A DNA stretch of 64,000 bases from Corynebacterium sp. ACRPS (GCF_022346005.1 NZ_JAKRMY010000001.1:1-64000), one strand, 5' to 3'; counted from the stretch's first letter, positions 36,287-45,428 are shown. The notes: generated by a model from the letters alone, not told the origin. Translations and numbers: made by a program.

Positions 36287-37169
36287 CCTTGCCTCTCGAA
36301 CCGTTACCCGCGCGGCCACTCGCACGGCAGCCTGCATCGTCACCGCCGGCTTAGCCGTATCCGCAACGCCTGCTTGGGCCGACGACCTCGCGCAGGTGGT
36401 CGGCGCGGATGAAACCGTGGCGCCCGAGGGCGAAGAAAAGGTCATCGATGCGGGCCACGTTGACATCGGCACGCTGCTGGATGGCTCCGATGCCGAGCTA
36501 TTGGCCCGCGATGATGCAGGCGATTCCCCGGTGTGGCGCCACCTTGATGACCTGGTGTTCTCAGTAGGCGACGCGGCCCAGCAAACGCTGCCGGATACCG
36601 ATGAGTTCAGCTTCGTCGGTGCACAATCTGGCGAGGATGTCTGGGTTGTCCCGCAGACTGAGCAGGCCGGCGTCCCGTGGCTGGGGTGGAATACCCAGGC
36701 GCCTTCGCTTGTCGATAACGCTGATCGCGGCGTCACCATGGAATTCCTCGGCCACTCCGGCCCAGGGGATTTTTCCCTCTTCTTGCAAAACGGCGGCTTT
36801 GAGGCACCCCAGCTGCTGTGGTCTACGGCAGAAAAAGGCGAGTCTGAGTTCTGGGTAGACCTCAATACGCACACCCACGCCAACTGGACTTTTACGGAGC
36901 CGGGCACCCACCAGGTGGGTATCCGGATCAAGGGTGAAACCACAAACGGCGAGGAGTTTAGTACCGATGGCGTGCTGACCTTCGCCGTGGGCGATGGCGC
37001 AGCCATCCAGGCCGCCCAGGATGCGGAGTGGAGCCCAGCAGACGCCACGACCGAGGATTCTTCCCTACCGGTATGGGTGTATGTCTTGGTCGGCGGCGGA
37101 ATTATCGTGCTGATCGCCGGTGTTGCCGTGCTCGTGAAATCTCGTAAGCGAGGCGATGGCCATGTCTAA
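36279..37169 (+). CDS. membrane-anchored single-repeat protein of the transporter operon
   Basis: 296 residues. Signal peptide (to about 34, ending PAWA), then one complete repeat unit of about 190 residues: GHVDIGTL (His60), VVPQTEQAGVPWLGWNTQ, GPGDFSLF, NTHTHANWTFTEPG (His198/200), TFAVGDG. The C-terminal membrane segment VYVLVGGGIIVLIAGVAVLV is followed by KSRKRGDGHV. Start 36279 has GGAG six bases before it and overlaps the binding-protein stop by eight bases. The cleanest single copy of the repeat in the operon, useful for defining its borders. Confidence 0.83.
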   Translation: MLNLASRTVTRAATRTAACIVTAGLAVSATPAWADDLAQVVGADETVAPEGEEKVIDAGHVDIGTLLDGSDAELLARDDAGDSPVWRHLDDLVFSVGDAAQQTLPDTDEFSFVGAQSGEDVWVVPQTEQAGVPWLGWNTQAPSLVDNADRGVTMEFLGHSGPGDFSLFLQNGGFEAPQLLWSTAEKGESEFWVDLNTHTHANWTFTEPGTHQVGIRIKGETTNGEEFSTDGVLTFAVGDGAAIQAAQDAEWSPADATTEDSSLPVWVYVLVGGGIIVLIAGVAVLVKSRKRGDGHV

Positions 37170-37890
37170 GCCGTGCATTCAGGTGCGCGGATTGCAGGTA
37201 GCGCTATCTGGCCGCACCGTGATTGAGGACGCCAACCTCGAGGTAGGTACCGGTGAATTCATTGGGCTTCTAGGCCCCAACGGCGCGGGCAAGACCACGC
37301 TGATGCGCGCCATTTTGGGCCTAATCCCCTCCTCCGGCACGTGCACCGTCACCGGCTCTGTGGGCTATGTTCCCCAGCGCCACGAGGTGGAATGGGGCTT
37401 TCCCATCAACGTGTACCGCACCGTGCTCAGCGGGCGGACCGGACTCATCGGGTGGTTCAAGCGCCCTAAGAAAAAGGATCATGCCGCCGCTGCAGAAGCG
37501 CTGCGCTTGGTGCATATGGAGGAATTTGCCTCCCGGCCCATCGAGGAGCTTTCCGGCGGCCAGCGCCAGCGCGTACTGATCGCCCGCGCCCTCGCCATTC
37601 AGCCGGAGGTCTTGCTACTCGATGAACCTTTTACCGGGCTCGACGCCCCGAATACCGAGGCCCTTTTGGAGCTTTTCGCCGAGCTTGCGGCGCAAGGAAA
37701 ATCCATCGTGATGTCTACCCATAACCTGTCTGAGGCGGCGCACACGTGCAAGCGCCTCGTGCTATTTAATCGCACGGTCATTGCAGACGGCCCCGCCGAG
37801 GAGCTTTTGGCCGAGAAAGATCCGTGGACCCACGCGTTTGGCGTCAGTGCCTCGTCCCCGTTGCTCGCTGCGATTGGAGTGGCTGCATGA
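37156..37890 (+). CDS. anchored-repeat ABC transporter ATP-binding protein (ZnuC-like)
   Basis: 244 residues. Walker A GPNGAGKTTLM, a VPQRHEVEWGFPINV Q-loop typical of metal ABC ATPases, signature LSGGQRQRVLIARAL, Walker B LLLDEPFTGLD, switch His in STHNLSEAAHTC. ATG 37162 is an equally plausible start. The gene overlaps both neighbours (14 bases with the single-repeat protein, ATGA with the permease), so subunit ratios are likely fixed by coupled translation. Confidence 0.9.
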   Translation: MAMSKPCIQVRGLQVALSGRTVIEDANLEVGTGEFIGLLGPNGAGKTTLMRAILGLIPSSGTCTVTGSVGYVPQRHEVEWGFPINVYRTVLSGRTGLIGWFKRPKKKDHAAAAEALRLVHMEEFASRPIEELSGGQRQRVLIARALAIQPEVLLLDEPFTGLDAPNTEALLELFAELAAQGKSIVMSTHNLSEAAHTCKRLVLFNRTVIADGPAEELLAEKDPWTHAFGVSASSPLLAAIGVAA

Positions 37891-38807
37891 TTGATATCTC
37901 ATTTATCGATTTCCTGCGGGATTTAACCAATCCCCACCTCGATTTCCTAGCCCGGGCAGTGGGCATTTCGCTCATCGCCGCCATCGTGTGCGGAATCATC
38001 GGCTGCTATGTGGTGCTGCGTGGCATGGCCTTTATTGGTGATGCCGTCTCACACGCCGTGTTCCCAGGCCTGGCCATCGCCTTTGCGCTGCAGACCTCAG
38101 TCCTCTTGGGCGGGGCGGTTGCCGGCGCGGTCGTCGCGGTGCTTATCGCCGCGTTTTCGCAACGCAACCACGTGCGCGCGGATTCCATTATCGGCATCTT
38201 TTTTGCCGCCGCCTTCGCCTTAGGCATGGTGATCATCTCGCGCACGGATGGCTATAGCGCATCGCTCACCAGCTTCCTCTTCGGTTCGCTCACCGGCGTT
38301 TCGCGCACAGATATCACCGTCGCCGCGAGCGTCTGCCTCGTGGTCCTAGCCGTGGTCGTGGCCTTTGGCCCGCAGCTCAATGCCACCTGCTTGGACCGGG
38401 AGACCGCCCGCGCCATGGGCCTGCCGGTCTTTGCCCTGGATATCATCCTCTACCTGTGTGTGACCGCCGCGGTGGTCATTTCCGTAAGCACGATCGGCAA
38501 TATCTTGGTCCTCGCCCTGCTGATTACCCCAGCCGCCACGGCGCGCCTGCTGACGGCCAACCTCACCACGATGATGTTCCTCTCGGCCATCATCGGTGCC
38601 GTCTGCAGCTTCTTCGGCATCTATTTGGCGTGGGCCATCGATCTTCCCGCGGGCGCGACCATCGTGCTCACGCTCACGGTCCTCTTCCTCATTGTCTGGG
38701 CCCTGCATCCCTTCCTGCGCTCTCGCCGCAAACCGGGCCACTCTTCTCCTCGCGTGCCAGCTAACGCCTCCGAGAACACCCCACGAAAGGAAACCATCGA
38801 ATCATGA
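37887..38807 (+). CDS. anchored-repeat ABC transporter permease (ZnuB-like)
   Basis: 306 residues with about eight to nine membrane segments of the ABC-3 metal permease family: YVVLRGMAFIGDAVSHAVFPGLAIAF near the N-terminus is the diagnostic stretch (metal path), and ALLITPAATARLLT is the ATPase contact region. Start 37887 overlaps the ATPase stop. The C-terminus is a short hydrophilic tail overlapping the next gene (ATGA). It transports whatever the repeat-containing binding protein delivers; metal is the family expectation. Confidence 0.9.
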   Translation: MIDISFIDFLRDLTNPHLDFLARAVGISLIAAIVCGIIGCYVVLRGMAFIGDAVSHAVFPGLAIAFALQTSVLLGGAVAGAVVAVLIAAFSQRNHVRADSIIGIFFAAAFALGMVIISRTDGYSASLTSFLFGSLTGVSRTDITVAASVCLVVLAVVVAFGPQLNATCLDRETARAMGLPVFALDIILYLCVTAAVVISVSTIGNILVLALLITPAATARLLTANLTTMMFLSAIIGAVCSFFGIYLAWAIDLPAGATIVLTLTVLFLIVWALHPFLRSRRKPGHSSPRVPANASENTPRKETIES

Positions 38808-40369
38808 AACCCTTGTGCCGTACCGCTCTTGCCCTAGGCACCGCCGGATTCCTCAGCGTGGGAACCCTCACCGGTGTGGGTCTACCCTCTTCCGTTATGG
38901 CCACCGCGCATGCCGCAGAGACCTGCAGCGCAGAGGACTTTATCCGCATCACCGAAGGCCACCAAGACATGGCGCTCAAGGATGAAGGCGGGGATATCAG
39001 CTTTGTGGTCAAAGACGACCAAAAAGAAAAGGAATACCAGTCCGAAGAATTCGCGGTAGAGGTAGCGGAGAAGAACAAGCAGCGTATTTCTGATCTCAAC
39101 ATCCCTTCCCTGCCTGACGAGGGATGGGTGCTCCCGCAAACCCAGATTGAGGATGTTCCGTGGCTGGGCTTTAATACCCAGGAACTCTCGGAGGAATACC
39201 TCGGCTCGAAGCAGACCGCGACCTTGAGCATGGCCATCGCGTCTGGCCCAGAGGATGGGCGCATCGTGGCCTTCCAAAACGAGGGCATCGGCGATCTCAA
39301 GGTCCGTATGGATACCGAGGACGGCACCGCTTGGGACTATCCGGGCAGGTCCCACTCCCACCCTGCCTTCGCTTTTACCAAGCCGGGCACCTACGCCGTG
39401 AGCTTTACCTTTGAGCTTCCCGATGGCTCCCGCCACCACCTGCACGCCGGATTCCTCGTGGGAGATGACGCGGATCCAGCAGAGCTGTGTGGTGTGGACT
39501 ACGACGAGTCCGATGATGCCGAGGGAAGCGTCCCTTCCGATGGAACCTCCCGCCCGAAACAGCTGGCCAAGGACATCAGGGGAGTAGATAAAGCCATCGC
39601 GGGCCTGGATAAGGAGCTGGAAAATACTTTGAAGGAAGGCCAAAAATTCCTCGAGGGCGATAAAAAGAAGGAGAAAGATTCCAAGGATAAATCCGGCGAT
39701 AAGCCGTCTAAGCAGGGCCAGTCCGGTGGATCCGGCGGCTCCGGTGGGAAGGCCGCAGAGAAAAATTCTGGTTCGAAGCAGGGATCCAACCAAGGCTCCA
39801 AGTCTGGGTCGAAGTCCGGTTCCACCAAGGGCTCTGCTCGCGGTTCTGGCCAGAGCAAGACTAACCAAGCCCACGGTTCTGGGGCAGGCTCTGGTGCTGC
39901 GTCGCGCAATTCGGGTGGGGGCTCATCGAAGGGATCATCGGCAAGCAGCGGCTCTCGCTCCGGTTCTAAGGCTGCGCACTCCAAGTCCGGCGGAAGTTCT
40001 GGCCAGAAATCCGCGGGCAAGTCCTCCCCGCAATCCAAGAGCAACAAGTCTAAGGACAGCAAATCAAAAGGAACGAAGTCTGGAAAGCACAGTTCAGCTC
40101 CTGCGCCCAACGCGTCTGCAGGTGGCAAGAACCAGAACAATGAAGCGCTTGCCGGTGCCGCCTACACCGCCTCACTGACCAAGAGCAGCTTTTGGGCGGG
40201 CATCTTGGCGGGGCTCGGCGCATTCGCCCTCGTGCTAGGAATTGGCCTGTTGGTCTATGTCCAATTCTTCCGCAAGAAGAAGCAAGCTGGAGAACAGTCT
40301 GAGCAGCCAGAACAGCCTGGGCCGCCGCAAGCAGATGATGCCACGACGCAGATCCCGCGCGTCGACTAG
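38804..40369 (+). CDS. single-repeat protein with long Ser/Gly/Lys linker and membrane anchor
   Basis: 521 residues. Signal peptide (to about 38, ending AHA), one repeat unit (about 40-235: GHQD with His53, VLPQTQIEDVPWLGFNTQ, SHSHPAFAFTKPG with His184/186, FLVGDDAD), a short coiled coil (about 255-285), then about 170 residues of Ser-Gly-Lys low complexity. A membrane segment (about 461-489) and an RKKKQ tail with acidic C-terminus follow. The linker would span the peptidoglycan. Last gene of the operon, coupled to the permease (ATGA). The repeat is the most divergent of the set. Confidence 0.78.
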   Translation: MKPLCRTALALGTAGFLSVGTLTGVGLPSSVMATAHAAETCSAEDFIRITEGHQDMALKDEGGDISFVVKDDQKEKEYQSEEFAVEVAEKNKQRISDLNIPSLPDEGWVLPQTQIEDVPWLGFNTQELSEEYLGSKQTATLSMAIASGPEDGRIVAFQNEGIGDLKVRMDTEDGTAWDYPGRSHSHPAFAFTKPGTYAVSFTFELPDGSRHHLHAGFLVGDDADPAELCGVDYDESDDAEGSVPSDGTSRPKQLAKDIRGVDKAIAGLDKELENTLKEGQKFLEGDKKKEKDSKDKSGDKPSKQGQSGGSGGSGGKAAEKNSGSKQGSNQGSKSGSKSGSTKGSARGSGQSKTNQAHGSGAGSGAASRNSGGGSSKGSSASSGSRSGSKAAHSKSGGSSGQKSAGKSSPQSKSNKSKDSKSKGTKSGKHSSAPAPNASAGGKNQNNEALAGAAYTASLTKSSFWAGILAGLGAFALVLGIGLLVYVQFFRKKKQAGEQSEQPEQPGPPQADDATTQIPRVD

Positions 40370-40393
40370 AAGCTCTAAAAGTACTGCCTAGGG

Positions 40394-41500
40394 CTACACA
40401 CGTGTCTTGGTGGAAAGGAAGTCCCACACAACATTCGGGGTATCCGGTTGCCAAAACCACGTGTGTTCAGCAGGCACCTTGATCAATTCCACGTCCTTGT
40501 GGCAACCGTTGAAGTTCAGGCGCTCGGCTCCTCCAACCTCCGCCTGGGTTTGGAAGGTCATTTCGCAGCGATTGCGGTTAAGATAGCCTCCCAAGACTGT
40601 GCGCACGGGAAGATAGCCAGCTTCGTGCCGGTCGCCGCCTTCATAGGTCATCATCTGATCGTGGGTGCCATGCATGATGAGTGTATGCATTGGCGCGTCG
40701 CCGCAATTGGTTTCAACGGGGTTATAAAAAGCTCCGGAGACCATGGCAACCGCAGCAAACGTATCTTGCGCGTGACAGCCCAAGACGGAGGTGAAACCGC
40801 CTCCATTGGACATTCCCGTGGCGTAGACGCGATTGCGATCCACATGATAGTCCGCATCCACCGCATCCAAGATGTGCTTGATGAAGCGGATATCTTCGCC
40901 ATCATGGGTTTTGGCATATGGAGCTGCTTCCCAAGCGCGTTCGTAGCCCTCCGGGTAAATGATGATGGCCTCATCGGTGGCTGACGTATTTCCCATTCGT
41001 GCGTAACTAGAGAAATTTTCCGGGGAATCTCCCCAACCGCCAAATCCAAAAAGCACCGGGGATGGCTTCTCGGGAGAGTAGTGATCCGGGATACGCACGA
41101 GGTAGCGACGCTGTTTTCCCTCGTGTTCCATTTCAAGCGACTCCATAGTTCCCGGTGCAATGGCCGGATCAGGATTAATGCCGGGATCAGCAGAAGGCAT
41201 GGGTGGAGTCGGCTCCGAATTGCCCGGATGTGGTGACTCACCGGGAGCGGACGTATGCTCCTCAGGATTGCGGGGAGTCGATTCAGTGACACCTTCTGGG
41301 AGCAAATGCGAGCCATCTGGTTTTGGAATCACGGGCTCGCCGGAGTGGTGGTCTTGTTCTGGCACAGGTTCCGGGTGCGTCGGTTGTACCGGCGATCCGG
41401 CGCCTTCTTGTTCCTGCGCCGTCGCCGGCACACTTATGGCGGCGCCTATCACTAGGAGCGAGGTCAAGAGATAGGTAAATCGAAGAAAAACTTTAGTCAC
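40394..41500 (-). CDS. secreted LpqC-type esterase (PHB depolymerase / feruloyl esterase family)
   Basis: 368 residues. Signal peptide FLRFTYLLTSLLVIGAAIS...ATA, a Pro/Glu/Ser-rich linker (about 30-125), then an alpha/beta hydrolase with GFGGWGDSPENF (oxyanion region), the nucleophile in ATGMSNGGGFT, an Asp in MHGTHDQM and a His in PAEHTWFW. Members are extracellular esterases, substrate unknown here. Start GTG 41500 is chosen because it puts the signal peptide at the N-terminus; GTG 41509 or further upstream is possible, and no strong ribosome site is seen. Convergent with the anchored-repeat operon. Confidence 0.8.
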   Translation of the reverse strand: MTKVFLRFTYLLTSLLVIGAAISVPATAQEQEGAGSPVQPTHPEPVPEQDHHSGEPVIPKPDGSHLLPEGVTESTPRNPEEHTSAPGESPHPGNSEPTPPMPSADPGINPDPAIAPGTMESLEMEHEGKQRRYLVRIPDHYSPEKPSPVLFGFGGWGDSPENFSSYARMGNTSATDEAIIIYPEGYERAWEAAPYAKTHDGEDIRFIKHILDAVDADYHVDRNRVYATGMSNGGGFTSVLGCHAQDTFAAVAMVSGAFYNPVETNCGDAPMHTLIMHGTHDQMMTYEGGDRHEAGYLPVRTVLGGYLNRNRCEMTFQTQAEVGGAERLNFNGCHKDVELIKVPAEHTWFWQPDTPNVVWDFLSTKTRV

Positions 41501-41513
41501 AGTAGCCACTTTG

Positions 41514-41527
41514 GTAACAATAGTTAC
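41514..41527. promoter_or_regulatory. short inverted repeat between esterase and isochorismate synthase genes
   Basis: GTAAC-AATA-GTTAC lies just upstream of the esterase start. Symmetry is the only evidence; no regulator is assigned. Confidence 0.3.
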
Positions 41528-41608
41528 ATCGGTTGTGTCACAGGGTGCCCACACGCTTGGCGAGGGCAATTTCTACCAACTTTTAACGAGGCACTAAGCT
41601 AGATCCCC

Positions 41609-42712
41609 ATGCACGAAGACAGACCAAGCACCGCCCCCGATTTCTTGCTCTCCCGGGCAACGGGGTCTGTCCGTACCCAAGGTGCGCGGAAAACCTTTAC
41701 CAGTGCCGAAACCGCGGTTGACGCCTTGCACCGAGGCGAGGCCGAGATGGTCGTTGGCGCCATCCCCTTTGACTCCGATACCCCCGCCGCCCTGACTGTT
41801 CCAGAATCGATCATCCGCGAAGACGGCCCGCTAGAACCACATGCGTTCTACCGCAATCAAACCCTCAATTCCCGCGTCGTGGGCTTTGACCCTGAGCCCG
41901 AAGAACACCTGCGCCGCGTGGAGGCGGCCATCGGCACCATCGAAACCTCGAAGCTAGAAAAGGTGGTTCTCGCCCGCGCGGTCGATATCGAATTTGCCTC
42001 CCCCATCGATCCCAGGCTGGTGGCCGCGCGCCTTATCGATCTCTCCGTCAACCGCGATGGCTTCATTGCGGATCTCTCGCCCGCAGGCCGCCCAGGGGCC
42101 ATGCTGGTCGGTTCCTCTCCGGAGGTGCTCATCAAACGGCAAGGCTCGACCGTGTCTGCATTCCCGCTCGCCGGCTCCACCCCGCGCCGGGCCAATAAGG
42201 CGGCAGACCACATTGCCAGCCAAGACCTCTTGCACTCCGCCAAGGATTTGCTGGAGCATTCCTTTGTAGTAGAACACCTGCGCACTGTATTAGAACCGCT
42301 GTGCAGCAGCCTCGATATCCCCGAGACCCCGCAGCTCATACACACCAATGAGATGTGGCACTTGGGCACGCCGGTCACCGGCACGTTGCGGGATAAAGAC
42401 CTCACCGCCCTGGAACTGGCAGAAGTAGTCCACCCCACCCCCGCAATCTGCGGCACGCCGACGGAAGCGGCGCAGGCGCTTATCGAGACCGCTGAGACCG
42501 ACCGCGGCTTCTATGCCGGCACCGTCGGCTGGTGCGATAGCTCCGGCGATGGCGAATACATGGTAGCCATCCGTTGCGCGGAAGTTGCCGGCGATGGCCT
42601 CTCCGCCCGCGCGTGGGCCGGCGGCGGCGTGGTCGGTGCTTCCAATGCCCAAGCCGAGCTGGAAGAAACAACCGCCAAGCTCCAAACAATCCTCCGCGCG
42701 CTCAGCCTTTAA
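41609..42712 (+). CDS. isochorismate synthase (MenF/EntC family)
   Basis: 367 residues of the chorismate-binding family: KLEKVVLARAVDIEF, the SSPEVLIKRQGSTVSAFPLAGSTPR region with the active-site set, EMWHLGTPVTG, HPTPAICGTP and the C-terminal RAWAGGGVVGASNAQAELEET. Converts chorismate to isochorismate, feeding menaquinone (or a siderophore). No other men or ent genes are in the window, so menaquinone is the default inference. Starts at ATG 41609, divergent from the esterase. Confidence 0.88.
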   Translation: MHEDRPSTAPDFLLSRATGSVRTQGARKTFTSAETAVDALHRGEAEMVVGAIPFDSDTPAALTVPESIIREDGPLEPHAFYRNQTLNSRVVGFDPEPEEHLRRVEAAIGTIETSKLEKVVLARAVDIEFASPIDPRLVAARLIDLSVNRDGFIADLSPAGRPGAMLVGSSPEVLIKRQGSTVSAFPLAGSTPRRANKAADHIASQDLLHSAKDLLEHSFVVEHLRTVLEPLCSSLDIPETPQLIHTNEMWHLGTPVTGTLRDKDLTALELAEVVHPTPAICGTPTEAAQALIETAETDRGFYAGTVGWCDSSGDGEYMVAIRCAEVAGDGLSARAWAGGGVVGASNAQAELEETTAKLQTILRALSL

Positions 42713-42722
42713 ACGGTGCGGC

Positions 42723-43295
42723 TTAGAGCCGTTTCGCCACGAGGACCACGTCGCTTGTGTGGTGGGATCCGGCACCGCTAGTAACATGGCGCGACGATCG
42801 CCGCAGGGTCTGCACCGTCAATTCGGTAAGATTATCCGCCAGCCATTCCGGCATGGCAATCTCTTCTGACTCCATATCATGGTGAACATAGAGCAAGGTT
42901 CCACCCGGGGCGACGAGTCTTTCTAACAGCGCCACTTCCCCTGCGGTGGCACGGACGCTGCCGTAGTGAACGGTAACCAGGTCAAAAGAATCGTGGCTAA
43001 ATTCATCAAAGGTAGCAACCTCGGCGGCAACTCCACGTGCCCTAGTCCGCGCTACGGCAGTAGGAGCAAAATCGATGCCGAGCACCTGCCAGCCACGATC
43101 CTGTAGCCACTGCGCATCAGCGCCTTCCCCACAGCCGATATCGAGTGCGGTACCTGCCGGAAGGTCGCTGACATAGTCCACCAGCGTGGCATTCGGGCTC
43201 CCTGACCACACCTGCGCGGTGGCACGGTAGCGCTCCTCCATCTCCTGCGCGCTCGGCGCGGACCCGCGGTGGCCTTGATGTGAATGATCCGGCAC
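42723..43295 (-). CDS. class I SAM-dependent methyltransferase
   Basis: 190 residues. SAM-binding motif I is ALDIGCGEGADAQWLQDRGW, followed by VLGIDFAPTAVARTRARG and FDLVTVHYGSVR; the C-terminus has SGAGSHHTSDVVLVAKRL. It resembles the thiopurine/tellurite-type small methyltransferases. Substrate unknown. Convergent with isochorismate synthase, only 11 bases apart. Confidence 0.82.
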   Translation of the reverse strand: MPDHSHQGHRGSAPSAQEMEERYRATAQVWSGSPNATLVDYVSDLPAGTALDIGCGEGADAQWLQDRGWQVLGIDFAPTAVARTRARGVAAEVATFDEFSHDSFDLVTVHYGSVRATAGEVALLERLVAPGGTLLYVHHDMESEEIAMPEWLADNLTELTVQTLRRSSRHVTSGAGSHHTSDVVLVAKRL

Positions 43296-43347
43296 GCCGT
43301 TCTCCTTCTACCAATACCTCACCAGCGGCAGCTGACGCGAGATGAAA

Positions 43348-44160
43348 CTATTGCGCCCTAGAGATGGTATTGCGCAAAGTACCAACCCCTGGGATCTCAA
43401 TTTCAATGGTATCGCCCGGCACCATCGGTGCGGTTCCTGCTGGCGAACCGGTAGTGATGACATCGCCAGGCAGCAAGGTATAGGCGGCAGAGATTTCTTC
43501 CAAGATGCCGCCCATCTTGACGATCATCTGATCCGTATTGGAATCCTGCTTCTGCTCACGGGAACCATCGTGGGTCAGGTAAGCATTGATCTTCTGATCA
43601 TCAAGATCCAAGCTATCCAGGTCCGTTTCAATCCACGGGCCCAGCGGGCAGAAGGTATCAATACCCTTGGCGCGCGCCCACTGGCCGTCCTTGAACTGCA
43701 GGTCGCGGGAGGAAACGTCGTTGCAGATGGTATAGCCCAGCACGTGGTCTTTCCAGTTTTCAGCCTGGATATTCTTCGATGGCTTGGAAATAACCACGGC
43801 CAGCTCACCCTCAAATTCCACGTTGGTGGCATAATCGGGAATCTTGATGGCCTCATTCGGGCCGATAACCGCAGTCGATGGCTTCAAGAAGATGGTTGGT
43901 GGCAGCTTATCGGAGGACTTCTTGAATACCTCCGCGACGTGGTCGGCATAGTTGCGGCCGAGCGCCACTACCTTGGTGGGCAAGGTCGGCGCCAACAGTC
44001 GCACCTCGCCCAGCTTCCATTCCCGGCCGGTGGGCTCCGGCGGGGTAAATGGAGTGCCGGAGATTTCTTTAGCTACGAGCTCCTCCATCGGGGCATCTTG
44101 TGGCCCTTCAATGATGGCAAAGCAAATTCCTTCTGGGTGTGCAATTCGTCCTAAACGCAT
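43348..44160 (-). CDS. fumarylacetoacetate hydrolase family protein
   Basis: 270 residues. FAH fold: KVVALGRNYADHVAE, PTIFLKPSTAVIGPNE, the metal-binding EFEGELAVVISK and the GYTICNDVSSRDLQ region, then the C-terminal GDVITTGSPAGTAPMVPGD. Such proteins hydrolyse or decarboxylate acylpyruvates. Start 44160 (MRLGRIAHPEG) has AGTAGG nine bases upstream, better spaced than ATG 44169. It lies beside leuB and gltX in the order also found in mycobacteria. Confidence 0.88.
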   Translation of the reverse strand: MRLGRIAHPEGICFAIIEGPQDAPMEELVAKEISGTPFTPPEPTGREWKLGEVRLLAPTLPTKVVALGRNYADHVAEVFKKSSDKLPPTIFLKPSTAVIGPNEAIKIPDYATNVEFEGELAVVISKPSKNIQAENWKDHVLGYTICNDVSSRDLQFKDGQWARAKGIDTFCPLGPWIETDLDSLDLDDQKINAYLTHDGSREQKQDSNTDQMIVKMGGILEEISAAYTLLPGDVITTGSPAGTAPMVPGDTIEIEIPGVGTLRNTISRAQ

Positions 44161-44275
44161 AACGGCCATCCTACTAAAAGGTAGCCTTTACATGTGTGCA
44201 AAGTTTGCGGTGTTAATTTGCAAAGATTATTCAGTTCCCTGACAACACCGCATTCATGCGAAGGACTTCTTACGC

Positions 44276-45295
44276 TTAAGCCTGCAGGCTCTCCGCGATG
44301 CGGTCCCCCACCTCAACGGTCTTGATTGGGGCATCGCCGCGCTTGGCGATGTCCTCCGCCACCGCCTTTTCAATCCTCTGCGCATTGCCTTCATCGCCCA
44401 GCTGCCGCAAGAGCATCGCTGCCGACAAGATGGCCGCGGTCGGATCCGCGATGCCTTGTCCGGCGATATCGGGCGCCGAACCGTGCACCGGTTCAAACAT
44501 GGAGGGGTTTACACCCGAAGCATCGATATTGCCCGAAGCAGCCAGCCCAATCCCGCCGGTAATAGCGCCTGCTAAGTCCGTTAAGATATCGCCGAAGAGG
44601 TTATCGGTAACGATGACATCGTAGCGGGACGGCTCCGTCACCATGTAGATCGTCGCGGCATCGATGTGGTTATAGTCCACTTCCACCTGCGGATACTCTG
44701 CCGAGACTTCTTCTACCGTGCGGTGCCACAGATCGCCGGCGTTGACGAGGACATTCGTCTTGTGCACCAGGGTGAGGTGATTGCGGCGCTGCGATGCCCG
44801 CTCAAAGGCGTCCCGCACCACGCGCTCCACCCCGAAGCGGGTATTTTGCGAAACCTCGCTGGCTACCTCGTGCGGCGTTCCTTCCCGCAGCGTTCCGCCA
44901 TTGCCGCAGTACAGACCCTCGGTGCCTTCTCGCACCACGACGAAGTCAATCTCGCCCGGGTTATCCAGGGGCGAGTGGGCCGTGGGATACAAGATGGAGG
45001 GGCGCAGGTTCACGTGCTGATCGAGCGCAAAGCGCATCTTCAATAACAGGCCACGCTCCAGGACGCCCGGGGGGACCTCGCCGGGTGCGCCGATGGCGCC
45101 CAGCAAAATGGCATCGTGTTCGCGCAGGCTAGCCAGGTCCGCGTCTGTTAAAAGCTCGCCATTGCGCAGGTAGCGCCGCGCGCCCAGGTCATAATCGGTG
45201 GTTTCAATATCGCTGCGCACCGCCCGCAGCACCTTCAGGGCTTCCGCCGTTACTTCTGGCCCAATGCCGTCGCCGCCAATAACCGCTAATTTCAT
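44276..45295 (-). CDS. leuB: 3-isopropylmalate dehydrogenase
   Basis: 339 residues. Oxidatively decarboxylates 3-isopropylmalate in leucine synthesis. N-terminal [15 protein letters not shown], substrate-binding [10 protein letters not shown], metal-binding Asp in [13 protein letters not shown] and the NAD-loop [16 protein letters not shown]. Start 45295 is the family start with AGGAATCC upstream. A site resembling half of the leuCD operator (TCTCA at 45311) lies in its leader, suggesting shared leucine control. Confidence 0.95.
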   Translation of the reverse strand: MKLAVIGGDGIGPEVTAEALKVLRAVRSDIETTDYDLGARRYLRNGELLTDADLASLREHDAILLGAIGAPGEVPPGVLERGLLLKMRFALDQHVNLRPSILYPTAHSPLDNPGEIDFVVVREGTEGLYCGNGGTLREGTPHEVASEVSQNTRFGVERVVRDAFERASQRRNHLTLVHKTNVLVNAGDLWHRTVEEVSAEYPQVEVDYNHIDAATIYMVTEPSRYDVIVTDNLFGDILTDLAGAITGGIGLAASGNIDASGVNPSMFEPVHGSAPDIAGQGIADPTAAILSAAMLLRQLGDEGNAQRIEKAVAEDIAKRGDAPIKTVEVGDRIAESLQA

Positions 45296-45344
45296 TAGAT
45301 AGGATTCCTTTCTCACATAGTGGATTAGGCTTTAGCTTACCAAA

Positions 45345-45388
45345 GGAAACCCGCCCATCGCAGCAGAAATCTACGCGATGGGCGGGCA
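45345..45388 (-). terminator. serA terminator
   Basis: Twelve-base stem CCCGCCCATCGC (45350-45361) with GCGATGGGCGGG (45375-45386), followed on the minus strand by TTTCCTTT. Confidence 0.75.
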
Positions 45389-45428
45389 CGAGTACGCGGT
45401 TAGGCCACTCTCCTAACCTGCGCTGAGG

